64,000 nt of DNA. Origin: Microcoleus vaginatus HSN003 (lineage in GTDB: Bacteria > Cyanobacteriota > Cyanobacteriia > Cyanobacteriales > Microcoleaceae). The DNA lies in NCBI RefSeq assembly GCF_022701255.1, contig NZ_CP031705.1, positions 4,216,001 through 4,280,000 of the forward strand, read 5' to 3'. Below the pieces are notes generated by a model that did not search any database, had not been told where the DNA came from, and was given only the letters and a program-made list of their open reading frames with translations. Each line of letters begins with the position of its first letter. Within the stretch, counting starts at the first letter, position 1. Positions 28,875 to 39,224 of the stretch are shown piece by piece. Both the position numbers and the translations under genes were made by a program.

Positions 28875-29411
28875 ATGATTAGCGGTAGCCCAGACTTTAT
28901 ATTACCAGGACTAGGCGTAGATCCGGCTCCGGAATTCCAAGAACTAGAAACTCCCGAAGGCGAGCTGCACCTGCGGTTCTACGTTCCTTCGGGGAACGAG
29001 TTCGCACTGCCAGCGACAGGGATTAGAGAGGTACTATCCCCGTCCCCAGACCGCATGACACCGATCCCCAACGTTTCCTCTTTACTTTTAGGTACGCTAA
29101 ATATGAGAGGACGAGTGATTTGGGTGGCAGACCTCGGCCAATTTCTGGGAGACCAAACACCTCTGAACACAGATAGACCCGAAATCCCGATCGTGGCTGT
29201 GGAAGACCAAGACACGATTTTGGGGCTGGCAGTCGATCGAATTGTGGGGATGGACTGGCTCGACGTAGAGCAACTGCACTCTCAGAACAATGCACCAGAC
29301 GGCATGATTCCATTTCTGAGGGGAGAATGGATGTTAGGTGCAGAAGCTCAGAAAGTGCTCCGACTGCTAGATCAAGTGAAAATTCTGCGCTCGGCGCGGT
29401 GGGCAGCGTGA
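28875..29411 (+). CDS. hmpC: CheW-type adaptor, HmpC
   Basis: A scaffold protein that couples the chemoreceptor HmpD to the kinase HmpE. The 178-residue CheW domain starts after about 40 residues: RFYVPSGNEFALPATGIREVL, then RGRVIWVADLGQFLG and LGLAVDRIVGMDWLD. I chose ATG 28875 (MISGSPDF) because the frame upstream to 28716 has no conserved content. It is followed after 147 nt by the receptor gene. Homologues are PixI and PilI. Confidence 0.85.
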   Translation: MISGSPDFILPGLGVDPAPEFQELETPEGELHLRFYVPSGNEFALPATGIREVLSPSPDRMTPIPNVSSLLLGTLNMRGRVIWVADLGQFLGDQTPLNTDRPEIPIVAVEDQDTILGLAVDRIVGMDWLDVEQLHSQNNAPDGMIPFLRGEWMLGAEAQKVLRLLDQVKILRSARWAA

Positions 29412-29515
29412 AATCGATTTTAGATTTGCGATTTGCGATTTTCGATTGGGGTCTAACCATCAACAGTCACACGACTTGAGGCGCGCATCTAAACATTCAA
29501 TTCAAGATAAAAATC

Positions 29516-29547
29516 AAAAATCTCAAATCTAAAATCTAAAATCCAAA
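29516..29547 (+). repeat. AAAATCT-type heptamer array before hmpD
   Basis: About four units of AAATCTA/AAAATCT lie immediately upstream of the hmpD ribosome site. It is the same heptamer as inside tilS (23029-23056) and at 62318-62352. Related GATTTGC units lie at 29418-29445. Confidence 0.8.
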
Positions 29548-29558
29548 GAGGGCGGCAA

Positions 29559-32500
29559 ATGACAACAAGTACCAACTTTCAGCAGGACTACCAACGGGCA
29601 GAAGCGGCCTACATGGATGGCAACTATTCAGAAGCCGCAGCCCTAGTTTATCAATTAGTAGAAGATTTTCCCGAAGACCCCAGCGCTCGCCTGCTGTGCG
29701 GACACATTTACTGCTATGGACTGCAACAGTATGAGGTGGCGAGGGAACAGTACACGGTTGTGCTAAGCCTGAGTGACGACCAGAGTTTGGTGGAACACGC
29801 TCACAGCGGAATTACCTACACAGACCAATTTTTATCTGGAGAACTGCAAACGGAAAATTTCGAGGCTTTGTCTGCTGAAACTGAATTAGAATTCTATCCA
29901 GACTTATCTCTCGATGAAGGGTTAGAAGACCCAGATTTGGGACTTTTCCAAGGAAATTCACCATCCATTTCCTATACAAGTCACTCCCCAGACGAAATGG
30001 AAAACGAGGACTTGGCAGACTTGGGGATGAGTGGCTTGGGGTGGGAAGCAGAAGACGATGAGGACGCAGGCTTAGTCCCAGATTTAGGCTCACATTCTAA
30101 CCCCTTTGGTGGCGACAGCGGCGGAATGGCAGCTTATGCTGATACCTCCGACTCGCTAGACATAGATGAGTTTGCCGACTCGGACTTTGGAGACCCTTTT
30201 GCCTTAGATGATGGAGGGTTTGATGCTGCTGACGTGTCTAGTAGCAAAGTGTCTGGGAAAAGCGCACCTTACTCAGGAGATTCGTTTTCAGAAGCTCCGA
30301 CTCAGATGCTCAACGGTCAAAGTTTTGCCTCCTCAGAAACCGGGAATTCCTTCGACTCGAACCACCTAGACTCCCCCATCGGGCCCTCGGACAATTTTGG
30401 CGAAGCTTTTGCTGCGCTCGATTTGCCAGACGAATTCGACGAGAACTCCGACTACGACTACCAATCCCCGCCCCAGAGTGGCCAAAATTACGGTCATAAC
30501 GCACTTCCGGCTGAAGAAGAGGAAGACCCTTTTGCCGAGGCGATGCCCTCCTCGGGTTTCGGGTCTTCTCCACCTCAAAACAAACAGCCGAATAACAGGT
30601 CGGACTACTCGTCAAACTATTCGCTGGCGGAAGACGAAACGCTGTTGATGGGAGGTGCTGTCCCCAACTCTCAAAGTCAAAGGTCGAGCCGGGGACAATT
30701 TAATTCAGTCGATCCAGCCTCCGCCAACAGCAACGGTTACAGCGACTCGAACCCCCCGGCATTTGGCTCTACAGACAACTTCGAGTTAGATGCTTTTGAA
30801 GACGACGCTTTTAGCGATTCTTTCTCTTTCGACGAAAACGAACAAGCGACAGCTTTCGGGTCGTCCGACAAGAACAGCAGTGCCTGGTCGTCAAAAACTG
30901 GGAACGCTCAAGAACACAGCGACTTTTTAGACGAATTTGACGAATTTGACGATTTAGGCAATTTGCCGGATTTTGATATCTCAGAAGATGCCACCAGTTC
31001 GATCTTGACTAGAGGTAACACGAATTTCGGCAACTCGACCAGCGGCATGATGGGAACGACGGGCAGCAGCCTGGACTTTGACAACAGTGATGGCTCAGCA
31101 ATTCGGGATGACGAGATATTTAGCATCAACGGCCCGGCTGATACGTCAGTGCCAACTTTTTCTCCCACCGAAACAGAAGCGGTCGATACTTCGGTAACAG
31201 TAGAACAGGGGGGACTGGCTTTCTTGGAAAATGCCCCTCTGTTTACAAAACAGTTGTATACGGCAATCGGGGCGGGACTGGTTTCTTTGGTAGCTGTGGC
31301 TTTCGTCACCAACATTGCTTCCTATCAAGCTCTGCGGCAAGACAAACCGGAGGCGATCGTTTACCTGCGCCAAACAGGCTGGGTAATGACCGCAGCAGCA
31401 GGCTTTACGAGCTTTTTAACTTCTTGGGGCATCGGCCAGTTGATCGCCAAGCAGGTACGCAAGTCCTCGGACAATTTGCAAGCTCAGTTCGATGCCGTAT
31501 CTCAAGGAGCTTTGGACGCTCGCGCTACGGTTTACTCGGAAGATGAATTTGGCAAAATGGCTGCTAAATTCAACCACATGGCGAAGGTCATCCAAACCAC
31601 GATTAGCGATACCAGGCGCAAGTCTGACGAGCAGGAACAGGCAAAAGAAGACTTGCAACGCCAAGTGATTCGCTTGCTAGACGACGTGGAAGGAGCGGCC
31701 CGGGGTGACTTGACGGTGACTGCGGAAGTGACCGCAGACGTTTTGGGTGCTGTTGCTGACTCCTTTAACTTGACAATTCAAAATCTGCGCGAAATTGTGC
31801 ATCAGGTGAAGCAGGCGGCTCGGGAGGTCAGCAAAGGCGCTACAGATAGTGCTAAGTTTGCGGGCGATTTGTCTTCCGACGCGCTGCGGCAAGCTGAGGA
31901 ACTGGCGGCAACGCTGAATTCGGTGCAAGTCCTCACCGACGCGATTCAGCGGGTCGCAGAGAGCGCTAGAGAGGCGGAAGAAGTGGCCCGGGGCGCGGCG
32001 GCAACGGCTCTGAAAGGGGGCGAGGCTGTGGAGCGGACGGTGGCCGGGATTTTAGAAATTCGAGAAACGGTAGCAGAAACCACTAGAAAAGTCAAGCGGT
32101 TGGCGGAAGCTTCTCAAGAAATTTCTAAGATTGTGGCTTTAATTGCGACGATCGCCTCCCGGACGAATTTGTTGGCCCTCAACGCCAGTATTGAGGCGGC
32201 GAGAGCTGGGGAAGCGGGCAGGGGTTTTGCGATCGTGGCAGACGAGGTGCGACAATTGGCAGACCGATCGGCGAAGTCTTTGAAAGAAATCGAACAGATC
32301 GTGATGCAAATTCAAAGCGAAACCGGCGCGGTAATGACGGCGATGGAAGAAGGGACGCAGCAGGTTATTGAGGGCACAAGATTGGCAGAACAAGCGAAGC
32401 GATCGCTTGAAGATATCATTCAAGTAACTAACCGAATTGACGTGTTGGTGCGATCGATTACTGCCGACACTGTAGAGCAAAACGAAACAGCTCGCGCCGT

Positions 32501-32654
32501 GGCCTCGGTTATGCAAGCAGTAGAGCTAACTGCTCAGGAAACATCCCAAGAAGCGCAGCGAGTTTCTGGTGCTTTGCAAAACTTGGTAGGCGTTGCTCGC
32601 GACCTTTTGACATCGGTAGAAAGATTCCGAGTAGAAACAGCAGAAAGACAATAA
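29559..32654 (+). CDS. hmpD: Methyl-accepting chemotaxis protein, HmpD (PilJ/PixJ-like)
   Basis: The receptor of the hmp motility system. In its 1031 residues, 1-100 are TPR-like ([21 protein letters not shown]). Residues about 110-545 are a long acidic, Ser/Asp/Phe-rich disordered region. Two membrane helices follow (about 567-590 and 605-630), then HAMP domains and a classic MA signalling domain with the hairpin tip [20 protein letters not shown] near residues 865-885. The short loop between the helices leaves no room for a periplasmic ligand domain, so signals probably arrive through the cytoplasmic N-terminal region. No light-sensing GAF domain with a chromophore Cys is seen. Confidence 0.88.
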   Translation: MTTSTNFQQDYQRAEAAYMDGNYSEAAALVYQLVEDFPEDPSARLLCGHIYCYGLQQYEVAREQYTVVLSLSDDQSLVEHAHSGITYTDQFLSGELQTENFEALSAETELEFYPDLSLDEGLEDPDLGLFQGNSPSISYTSHSPDEMENEDLADLGMSGLGWEAEDDEDAGLVPDLGSHSNPFGGDSGGMAAYADTSDSLDIDEFADSDFGDPFALDDGGFDAADVSSSKVSGKSAPYSGDSFSEAPTQMLNGQSFASSETGNSFDSNHLDSPIGPSDNFGEAFAALDLPDEFDENSDYDYQSPPQSGQNYGHNALPAEEEEDPFAEAMPSSGFGSSPPQNKQPNNRSDYSSNYSLAEDETLLMGGAVPNSQSQRSSRGQFNSVDPASANSNGYSDSNPPAFGSTDNFELDAFEDDAFSDSFSFDENEQATAFGSSDKNSSAWSSKTGNAQEHSDFLDEFDEFDDLGNLPDFDISEDATSSILTRGNTNFGNSTSGMMGTTGSSLDFDNSDGSAIRDDEIFSINGPADTSVPTFSPTETEAVDTSVTVEQGGLAFLENAPLFTKQLYTAIGAGLVSLVAVAFVTNIASYQALRQDKPEAIVYLRQTGWVMTAAAGFTSFLTSWGIGQLIAKQVRKSSDNLQAQFDAVSQGALDARATVYSEDEFGKMAAKFNHMAKVIQTTISDTRRKSDEQEQAKEDLQRQVIRLLDDVEGAARGDLTVTAEVTADVLGAVADSFNLTIQNLREIVHQVKQAAREVSKGATDSAKFAGDLSSDALRQAEELAATLNSVQVLTDAIQRVAESAREAEEVARGAAATALKGGEAVERTVAGILEIRETVAETTRKVKRLAEASQEISKIVALIATIASRTNLLALNASIEAARAGEAGRGFAIVADEVRQLADRSAKSLKEIEQIVMQIQSETGAVMTAMEEGTQQVIEGTRLAEQAKRSLEDIIQVTNRIDVLVRSITADTVEQNETARAVASVMQAVELTAQETSQEAQRVSGALQNLVGVARDLLTSVERFRVETAERQ

Positions 32655-32795
32655 TTAATTGTCTGATGCTTGTTTGGCTAGCTGATTTACAACCACGTTG
32701 GTCTGGCAATGATAGCAGACAAAAAGCAACCTCGCAGTCCTGAAAACACTGCGGGGATGCTAATTCAGCACCTAAATTAAGTAGGAGTTGCACAG

Positions 32796-33606
32796 ATGGA
32801 GAATAACATAGTAGAGGTGATTCATGGCATAATTTACGAGATTCAGCCGACGAGCTGTATGATTTATAGCTTAGGAAAAAATAGCAGGGGCTATGCCACC
32901 AAAAGACTTCGGATTAAGGGCGAATGGAAAACTTTAACTGTCCACCGTTTATTATTAGAACATTCATTAGGTAGGCAAATCAGACCGGAATACTTTGATT
33001 GCCATACGGGCGATGTTCTATCCTGCATTAATCCTAACCATTTGTGGGAAGGTTCTCGGCTGGAAAATTCTCAAGATAGGTTTAAAAAAGAACGTATTAA
33101 AGATGTCGAAATTACATCTGAGGGGAAAGCTCAAAAACAACTGCGCTGCCAAGAAATAATTACCGATATTCGGGTACAAATAAAGCCCAACGGCTGCATA
33201 ATTTGTACCTTAGCTAACAGAAGTGATGTTTACGCCATTGAAGGTACTAAAATTAATGGCAAAACAAAAAGCTTCTACGCTCACAGACTTGTACTGGAAC
33301 ACAAACTGGGAAGACCTCTCAAACTCGGTTATTTTGCGTGTCACAGTTGCCACGATCGCGGTTGTGTCAATCCCGACCATTCGTGGGAAGGAACGCCCGC
33401 CGATAACTCCCGCCAGGCCAAACGAAAAAAGCCGCTTTCCTTTCCTTCCATCTGTCAACGGCAAACTCACACCCGAAAAGGTGCGGGAGATTCGCTATCT
33501 TTTAAGTGAGGCTCTATCGAAAACAAAAATAGCCAGGACATTTGCCATATCTCGCAGTCAGATTATTCTCTTGGCAAGGGGCGAGATCTACAAAGAGCTT
33601 GTCTAG
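32796..33606 (+). pseudogene. Tandem HNH endonuclease gene, frameshifted
   Basis: The first frame (32796-33509) encodes two HNH-type modules. The first has VHRLLLEHSLGRQI, then CINPNHLWEGSRLENSQ; the second has AHRLVLEHKLGRPL, YFACHSCHDRGCVNPDH and SWEGTPADNSRQ. After KRKKP the sense moves to another frame that continues to 33606 with LTPEKVREIRYLLSEALSKT and a short resolvase-like HTH (KIARTFAISRSQI). The break lies on six A at 33425-33430; five would give one protein of 269 residues. A TAGGAG site precedes ATG 32796. It resembles free-standing homing nucleases of phages and introns. It sits between hmpD and hmpE, which are normally adjacent. Confidence 0.75.
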
Positions 33607-33657
33607 AACTACTAACATAGACCCAATACAATAACGCTTAAAATCAGGAATAAAACT

Positions 33658-36600
33658 ATGCTGCCGGAGCAACAACAGAGGATAATGGGCTACTTTATTG
33701 AGGAGGCAAAAGACCACCTCAATACGATCGAACAAGGCTTGCTGAATCTGCAAACCACGATCGAAGACCCAGAACTGGTCAACGAAGTATTTAGGGCCGC
33801 TCACTCTGTCAAAGGAGGAGCAGCAATGCTGGGGCTGACCAGCATTCAGCAAACAGCTCACCGACTAGAAGATAGTTTTAAAGTTTTAAAAGAGTGCAGC
33901 GTTAAAGTAGACCAACAGCTAGAGTCCCTTTTCCTGCGAATTTTTGACACATTGCAAGGGCTGTTAGAGCAACTGTCGGGGCCTTTTGGACTGACAGAGG
34001 AATTGGGAGAACAGATGGTTCGAGAATTAGAACCAGTATTTGAAGAACTTAACGGGCACTTGGGGGGACTCGTTGGACACGGAGAACACCATACAGACGA
34101 TAGCTACGCGATGCCAGTAGCCGAACCAGTGATGGCGGGGATGGGAGTCGGGGCGTTTGCCTCATCAAGGAGTTTTCAGGATTCGCGGTCAGTTTACGCA
34201 CCTGATCCCAGAGCAACAGAAGACAGCGCGCTACAGGTAGTATTTGACTCGGACGTGCCGGCGAGGATGCGGGAACTCCTGCAAGAGTTCAAACAGCCCG
34301 AGGGGCCAGAAAGCAGGCGGCAACTCAAGAACATTTGTCGGAACTTGCTCAGGACGGGGGAAGAATTTGAACTGCCCTGCTGGATAGAATTGATTCAAGC
34401 TGTATCCAAGGCGATCGCCAACCCAGAAAATAGCTACCGTACCTTAGCCCCAACGGTAATCAAAGACATCAAACAAGCGCAAGAACTGGTAATTTCCGGT
34501 CTAGAATCGTCGATCGCACCAAGCGCAAAACTTCTGGCGCTGCAGCCGACTGTTCTGGTTCCAGAAACGGATTTTGAAGATTTGCTGGCCTTCGCTCAAC
34601 CGAGTACATCCGGGAAAAATGTGGTTTCTGTTGAGGATGAAGCCTGGGATCTGCTGGGTTCGAGCGATGCCCCGGATGGATTGAACAAGTTGCTGCCGAC
34701 TATTTCTGGGCTGAGTATAGACGAGCTGTTCGACCAACTAGACAGTGGCGACAGCAACGATGACAGTGGCCTTCGATCGTCTCAGTTCGACGACGATGCC
34801 GCCTTCGCAGAATCGGATATGGAGACGGGTGCTTTTAGAGGCTCGACCCGCACCGGCCCGGAAGTGGGCGCGGCAGAACTTAACACTTTAGCTGACTTGT
34901 TTGACGGCGAGTCCCCGGATCTCGACGGCGCTTGGGAAGAAGAAGAAGACCTCGACTATGCACAGTCTTCTGGGATGTCGGCGGCGGGAATGCTGGGGTC
35001 AGACGATGAGGACAATTCCGGCGATTTTACTGATTTGTTGTTTGACGAATACGATGCGGAAAGTTCCGAAACGAACACGAAGCCTCCGATTGACGACTTG
35101 ACGAGTTTGTTTGGGGAGGATTTGCTGTTTGGAGAGGAAGCAGAGGGCTCGGCAGTAGCTGCCGGTCAGAAAAAAAATGCGGGTTCGAGCCAGCGGTTAG
35201 CTCGCAAAAAGCTTAAAACGGGTAACGGTAGGGGCGGTTTGGAGCGGCGAGACAACAGGGTGGCGCCAGCCAGGGGACAAGCTGACGAAGATGCTCTCGG
35301 TACGCTTTTGGACGAAGTGGCGGCCCAAACTTCTGCTGGTGTTACGGAGGATGCTGATTTCGATAACTTGTTCGGCGATTTAGGCTTATCTGATGAGGCA
35401 ACGGATGTGCCGGCAGTCTCTTCGGAGTATTCCCTCAAGTCTGAGGCTTTCGACGCAGGATCGAAGCAGCCTGCTGCAGGGGGCGGGAATAATAATGATT
35501 CAGCGGGTGCAGAAGCGCTTGCTCTCCCTGAAATGGATGATTTCGAGTTGCTCTCTGAGCTTGGCGAGGACTCGGATGTGAGCGAGCTTTTGGGGATTAC
35601 TTCTAATTTCCTTTCTTCAGAAGACGAAGGTGGGGAGAACGGGGGCGATCGAGATCAAGCTGCAGGCATTGCAAAAAATGAGGAAATGAGCAACGTTTTT
35701 AACATGACATCAAATTCTGATTTAGATATCTCTGCGGATGAAAACTGGCTAGAAGATGCTTTCGGCCTGGAAGACGAGTCTGTGCAATCGCTCAACCTGG
35801 AAGTGGACGATACGGATTTAGATGCGCTGTTTGGGGATATGACCTCGGGTTCGATTTCTGAGGATGAACAAACTGTGCGGGATAGCCAAGGAGTGGCTAC
35901 CTCCCGAGAAGCGGCTGATTTGGCTGAGCTGTTCGGTTCTGTACCTACGGGTACTGAGTATGAGGGGCAAGCTTCGGGGCAAGCCCGTGGGGGTTGGCTG
36001 AATGATGGGGATTCAGAATTGCTGAGTGCCGATGTGGAAGTTGATGAGGGCGACTTGGCAAATTTCTTGGAGAACAATGGTGCGGCTGTTTCCGACCCAA
36101 GCTTGGTAAATTCGGCAGCCGTTGAACTTGGGGCTTTGTCGGACGATCGTCCTGAGTCGGAAATTTCCAATGCCGAATCTGATGAGGGCGCAGCTTTCGA
36201 TTTCTTGGAGGATATGTTTGGGGAAGGGCTGGTACAGCAGGGCGATGCTGGAGCGGCGCCAGAGGAGACCGCTGCTGTTGCTCAGGAGGAGTTGTCGGCC
36301 CAATCTTCCGATGGTTTCTTCGACCAGGTAGGTGCGGATTTGTTCGATCGATCCGAAACAAATGCCACTGGGGAGTCGGAGGACGAGGATGATTTGTTTG
36401 ATGCCCTGGAAACAGATTTTTCGAGTGCGGATTTAGATGCGCTGCCGACAGAACCTCTCGATGGTGGTATGTTTGAGGGCGATGGTGACTTGCTCTCGGT
36501 GATGGAAAATGGGGCTACCCTCAACAGCGAAGAGTTGCAGGGTTTTGATGATTTGTGGGATTCGATCGATGCGGAAGTTCTGGTGACTTCGGAACTGACC

Positions 36601-38985
36601 ACCGGCTTTTGGGACGCTGAGGACGAGTCGGCCCAGGCCGATTCCTCGGAGTTGGAAGAGGGGTCGCTGGCAGACTTTTTTGGCGATGGCGAATCAGGCG
36701 CTGAGGACGACGAAGGCAATTTTGACGATTTAGAAGCACTCTTAATTGCAGGGGGTGCTGGAGCTGTCATAGCAGCTTCTGGGGGAACAAATCAGAGTCC
36801 GGTAAATACAGAAGTTTTCTCGGATCTCGAAGAGCTTCTCAGCGAGAGCGCAACTATGCCGGAAATTCCTGCACCGGCGACAACTGCCAGTAAAGCTTCG
36901 CGCGCTGCAGCCGAGGAGAGCGACGACGAATTTGGCGATTTGGAAAAACTGCTGGAAGATCCCAAGGAGAGCGGCCGCCAAGGGGAAGGCAATATCGGGC
37001 CGTCGGCGATCAACAGACCCAGGCGCAATATGCGCGCGGGCGGGTTCGGCGACCAAACGATGCGGGTGCCGATCAAGCAACTGGATAACCTCAGCAATTT
37101 GATGGGGGAACTGGTGGTGAACCGCAACAGTTTGGAGCAAGACCAAGAACGGATGCGGCAGTTTTTGGACAATTTGCTGCACCAGGTAACGCTGCTGAGC
37201 GATGTGAGCCAGCGGACTCAGGATTTCTACGAGCGGAGTCTTTTGGAGATTGCTTTGCTGGCAAACCGCCAGGGACATCGATCGGCATGGCGCTCTGAGG
37301 ATTCGGCCCACACCCGGGAAAGTGCCTGGAGACCAGAGGAAATGGACAGGTTTACTCCTTTCCACAGTTTGGCTCAGGAGATTATTGAGCTGATCGTGCG
37401 GGTGCGGGAGTCGGCGGCGGACATTGAGTTTTTGGTGGATGAGGCCGATCAGGTGACTCGCCAACTGCGACAAGTTACGACTCAACTGCAAGAAGGTTTG
37501 ACTCGCGCCCGGATGAAGCCGTTTGCGGAGACGACGGACAGGCTGTTCCGCGCGGTGCGGGAAATTGCGATTAAGTGCGGGAAGCAGGCTCAGTTGCAGG
37601 TTGAGGGTAAGGATATTCAGATCGACAAGATGATTGTGGATCAACTGTATGACCCGATGACTCATTTGGTGAACAATGCGATTACTCACGGGATCGAACC
37701 GCCCGAAGTGCGTCTGGCGGCTGGGAAGCCTGCTGTCGGCCGGATTACGATTCGTGCTTTCCACCAAGGGAACCAAACGGTGGTTTCGGTTTCTGACGAC
37801 GGGGCGGGAATTGACCCGCAAAGGGTGAAGGCGAAGGCAATTAAGCAGGGTTTGCTGACGGCGGCTCAGGCTCAGAGGATGTCTCGCTCGGAAGTTTACG
37901 ATTTGCTGTTTATGCCGGGTTTCAGCACTCAGGAACAGGCCACGGAGTATGCCGGCCGGGGAGTCGGTATGAATGTGGTGCAGACTTCCTTGCAGGAGAT
38001 TCGCGGTACTGTGTCGATTGATTCAACGATCGGCAAGGGGACTGTGTTTACCATCCGTTTACCTCTGGTGTTGAGTATTTCTAAGGCTCTGACTTGCATT
38101 AGCGATCGAGCTCGGATTGCTTTCCCGATGGATGGGGTCGAGGATATGATCGATGTGCCTCGCGATCAGGTGACGACGGGGGCGGACGGTTTGCCTTGCA
38201 TTGAGTGGCGGGGTCAAAGCTTGCCGTTCCGGCCGCTGCGGGATTTGCTGGCTTACAACCGCCATTTGGGCCGGGGCAGTGTTTACGGGTTTAATACTGA
38301 CGATGACATGATTTCGGTGATCGTGCTGCGGTCTGCGGGCAATTTCTTGGCGGTGCAGGTGGATCAGGTTTCGACGGAACAGGAAATTGTGATCAAGCCG
38401 TTGGAAGGGCCGGTGCCGAAGCCGATCGGGATTGCTGGGGCCACGGTGCTCGGGGACGGTCGGATCGTGGCGATTGCGGACGTTCTGGAGCTGATCGATT
38501 TGGCTACCGGAAGGCTGCGGAAGGAAGCTGGCGGTACGCTTTGGGATGAGATCGAGAGAGCTACTAAGGAGGCGGAAATCGAGAAGACTGAGCCGACTGT
38601 GCTGATTGTGGATGACTCGATTACGGTGCGATCGCTCTTGTCGATTACTTTCGAGAAGTCTGGCTATCGTGTGGAAGAAGCTCGCGACGGTAAGGAAGCT
38701 TGGGAAAAGATGAAATCTGGTCTGCCTTGCGATATCGTTTTCTGCGATATTGAGATGCCGAGAATGGATGGTTTAGAACTACTTTCTCGGATGCAGAAGG
38801 ATGCGGTTTTGTGTGAATTGCCGATCGCGATGTTGACTTCTCGCGGTGCTGACAGACACCGCCAAATGGCTTACAGTTTGGGCGCGAAAGGCTATTTCAC
38901 TAAGCCTTATCTGGAGGAGCAATTGCTTGATGCTGCTTCTCGGATGTTGAAAGGTGAGGTTGTTGGTGCTCCGGTTGGTGTGTAA
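33658..38985 (+). CDS. hmpE: CheA-type hybrid histidine kinase, HmpE (PilL/PixL-like)
   Basis: The central kinase of the hmp pathway. Its 1775 residues begin with an Hpt domain (phospho-acceptor His49 in FRAAHSVKGGAAML). A region of about 800 residues follows that is very acidic and apparently disordered, with many short (D/E)-x-L-F-G-type motifs such as LDALFGD and LTSLFGED. The CheA core starts near 1120 (RVPIKQLDNLSNLMGELVVN), with the ATPase boxes HLVNNAITHGIE and SDDGAGIDPQRV. A CheW-like domain and a C-terminal receiver (TVLIVDDSITVRSLL, CDIEMPRMDGLELL, YFTKPY) complete it. It should phosphorylate HmpA and its own receiver. The linker is long even for PilL-type kinases. Confidence 0.9.
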   Translation: MLPEQQQRIMGYFIEEAKDHLNTIEQGLLNLQTTIEDPELVNEVFRAAHSVKGGAAMLGLTSIQQTAHRLEDSFKVLKECSVKVDQQLESLFLRIFDTLQGLLEQLSGPFGLTEELGEQMVRELEPVFEELNGHLGGLVGHGEHHTDDSYAMPVAEPVMAGMGVGAFASSRSFQDSRSVYAPDPRATEDSALQVVFDSDVPARMRELLQEFKQPEGPESRRQLKNICRNLLRTGEEFELPCWIELIQAVSKAIANPENSYRTLAPTVIKDIKQAQELVISGLESSIAPSAKLLALQPTVLVPETDFEDLLAFAQPSTSGKNVVSVEDEAWDLLGSSDAPDGLNKLLPTISGLSIDELFDQLDSGDSNDDSGLRSSQFDDDAAFAESDMETGAFRGSTRTGPEVGAAELNTLADLFDGESPDLDGAWEEEEDLDYAQSSGMSAAGMLGSDDEDNSGDFTDLLFDEYDAESSETNTKPPIDDLTSLFGEDLLFGEEAEGSAVAAGQKKNAGSSQRLARKKLKTGNGRGGLERRDNRVAPARGQADEDALGTLLDEVAAQTSAGVTEDADFDNLFGDLGLSDEATDVPAVSSEYSLKSEAFDAGSKQPAAGGGNNNDSAGAEALALPEMDDFELLSELGEDSDVSELLGITSNFLSSEDEGGENGGDRDQAAGIAKNEEMSNVFNMTSNSDLDISADENWLEDAFGLEDESVQSLNLEVDDTDLDALFGDMTSGSISEDEQTVRDSQGVATSREAADLAELFGSVPTGTEYEGQASGQARGGWLNDGDSELLSADVEVDEGDLANFLENNGAAVSDPSLVNSAAVELGALSDDRPESEISNAESDEGAAFDFLEDMFGEGLVQQGDAGAAPEETAAVAQEELSAQSSDGFFDQVGADLFDRSETNATGESEDEDDLFDALETDFSSADLDALPTEPLDGGMFEGDGDLLSVMENGATLNSEELQGFDDLWDSIDAEVLVTSELTTGFWDAEDESAQADSSELEEGSLADFFGDGESGAEDDEGNFDDLEALLIAGGAGAVIAASGGTNQSPVNTEVFSDLEELLSESATMPEIPAPATTASKASRAAAEESDDEFGDLEKLLEDPKESGRQGEGNIGPSAINRPRRNMRAGGFGDQTMRVPIKQLDNLSNLMGELVVNRNSLEQDQERMRQFLDNLLHQVTLLSDVSQRTQDFYERSLLEIALLANRQGHRSAWRSEDSAHTRESAWRPEEMDRFTPFHSLAQEIIELIVRVRESAADIEFLVDEADQVTRQLRQVTTQLQEGLTRARMKPFAETTDRLFRAVREIAIKCGKQAQLQVEGKDIQIDKMIVDQLYDPMTHLVNNAITHGIEPPEVRLAAGKPAVGRITIRAFHQGNQTVVSVSDDGAGIDPQRVKAKAIKQGLLTAAQAQRMSRSEVYDLLFMPGFSTQEQATEYAGRGVGMNVVQTSLQEIRGTVSIDSTIGKGTVFTIRLPLVLSISKALTCISDRARIAFPMDGVEDMIDVPRDQVTTGADGLPCIEWRGQSLPFRPLRDLLAYNRHLGRGSVYGFNTDDDMISVIVLRSAGNFLAVQVDQVSTEQEIVIKPLEGPVPKPIGIAGATVLGDGRIVAIADVLELIDLATGRLRKEAGGTLWDEIERATKEAEIEKTEPTVLIVDDSITVRSLLSITFEKSGYRVEEARDGKEAWEKMKSGLPCDIVFCDIEMPRMDGLELLSRMQKDAVLCELPIAMLTSRGADRHRQMAYSLGAKGYFTKPYLEEQLLDAASRMLKGEVVGAPVGV

Positions 38986-39002
38986 TGTGTAAATCTCCGT
39001 TT

Positions 39003-39039
39003 ATCTGCGGTTAAAAAAGGGAATTTCTTAACCGCAGAT
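39003..39039 (+). terminator. Hairpin after hmpE
   Basis: ATCTGCGGTTAA at 39003-39014 and its perfect inverse TTAACCGCAGAT at 39028-39039 form a 12-bp stem 17 nt after the hmpE stop. The AACCGCAGAT word recurs at 39120-39130, so part of this is a dispersed repeat. It is well placed to end the hmp transcript. Confidence 0.55.
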
Positions 39040-39224
39040 GTTCGGGGGGTGGCAACGAAGCCACATCGGTTGCTGGAGCGGCTTATGGCTCTCATACCTC
39101 TTTAATAAAACGACATTTTTAACCGCAGATGGATGCAGATTAACGTAGATGAATTTCAGAATAAATATCAACTTAGGTTAGAGGTCTAGCCTATTAAAAA
39201 ATTATCCGACCGTTCGTTTGTATT

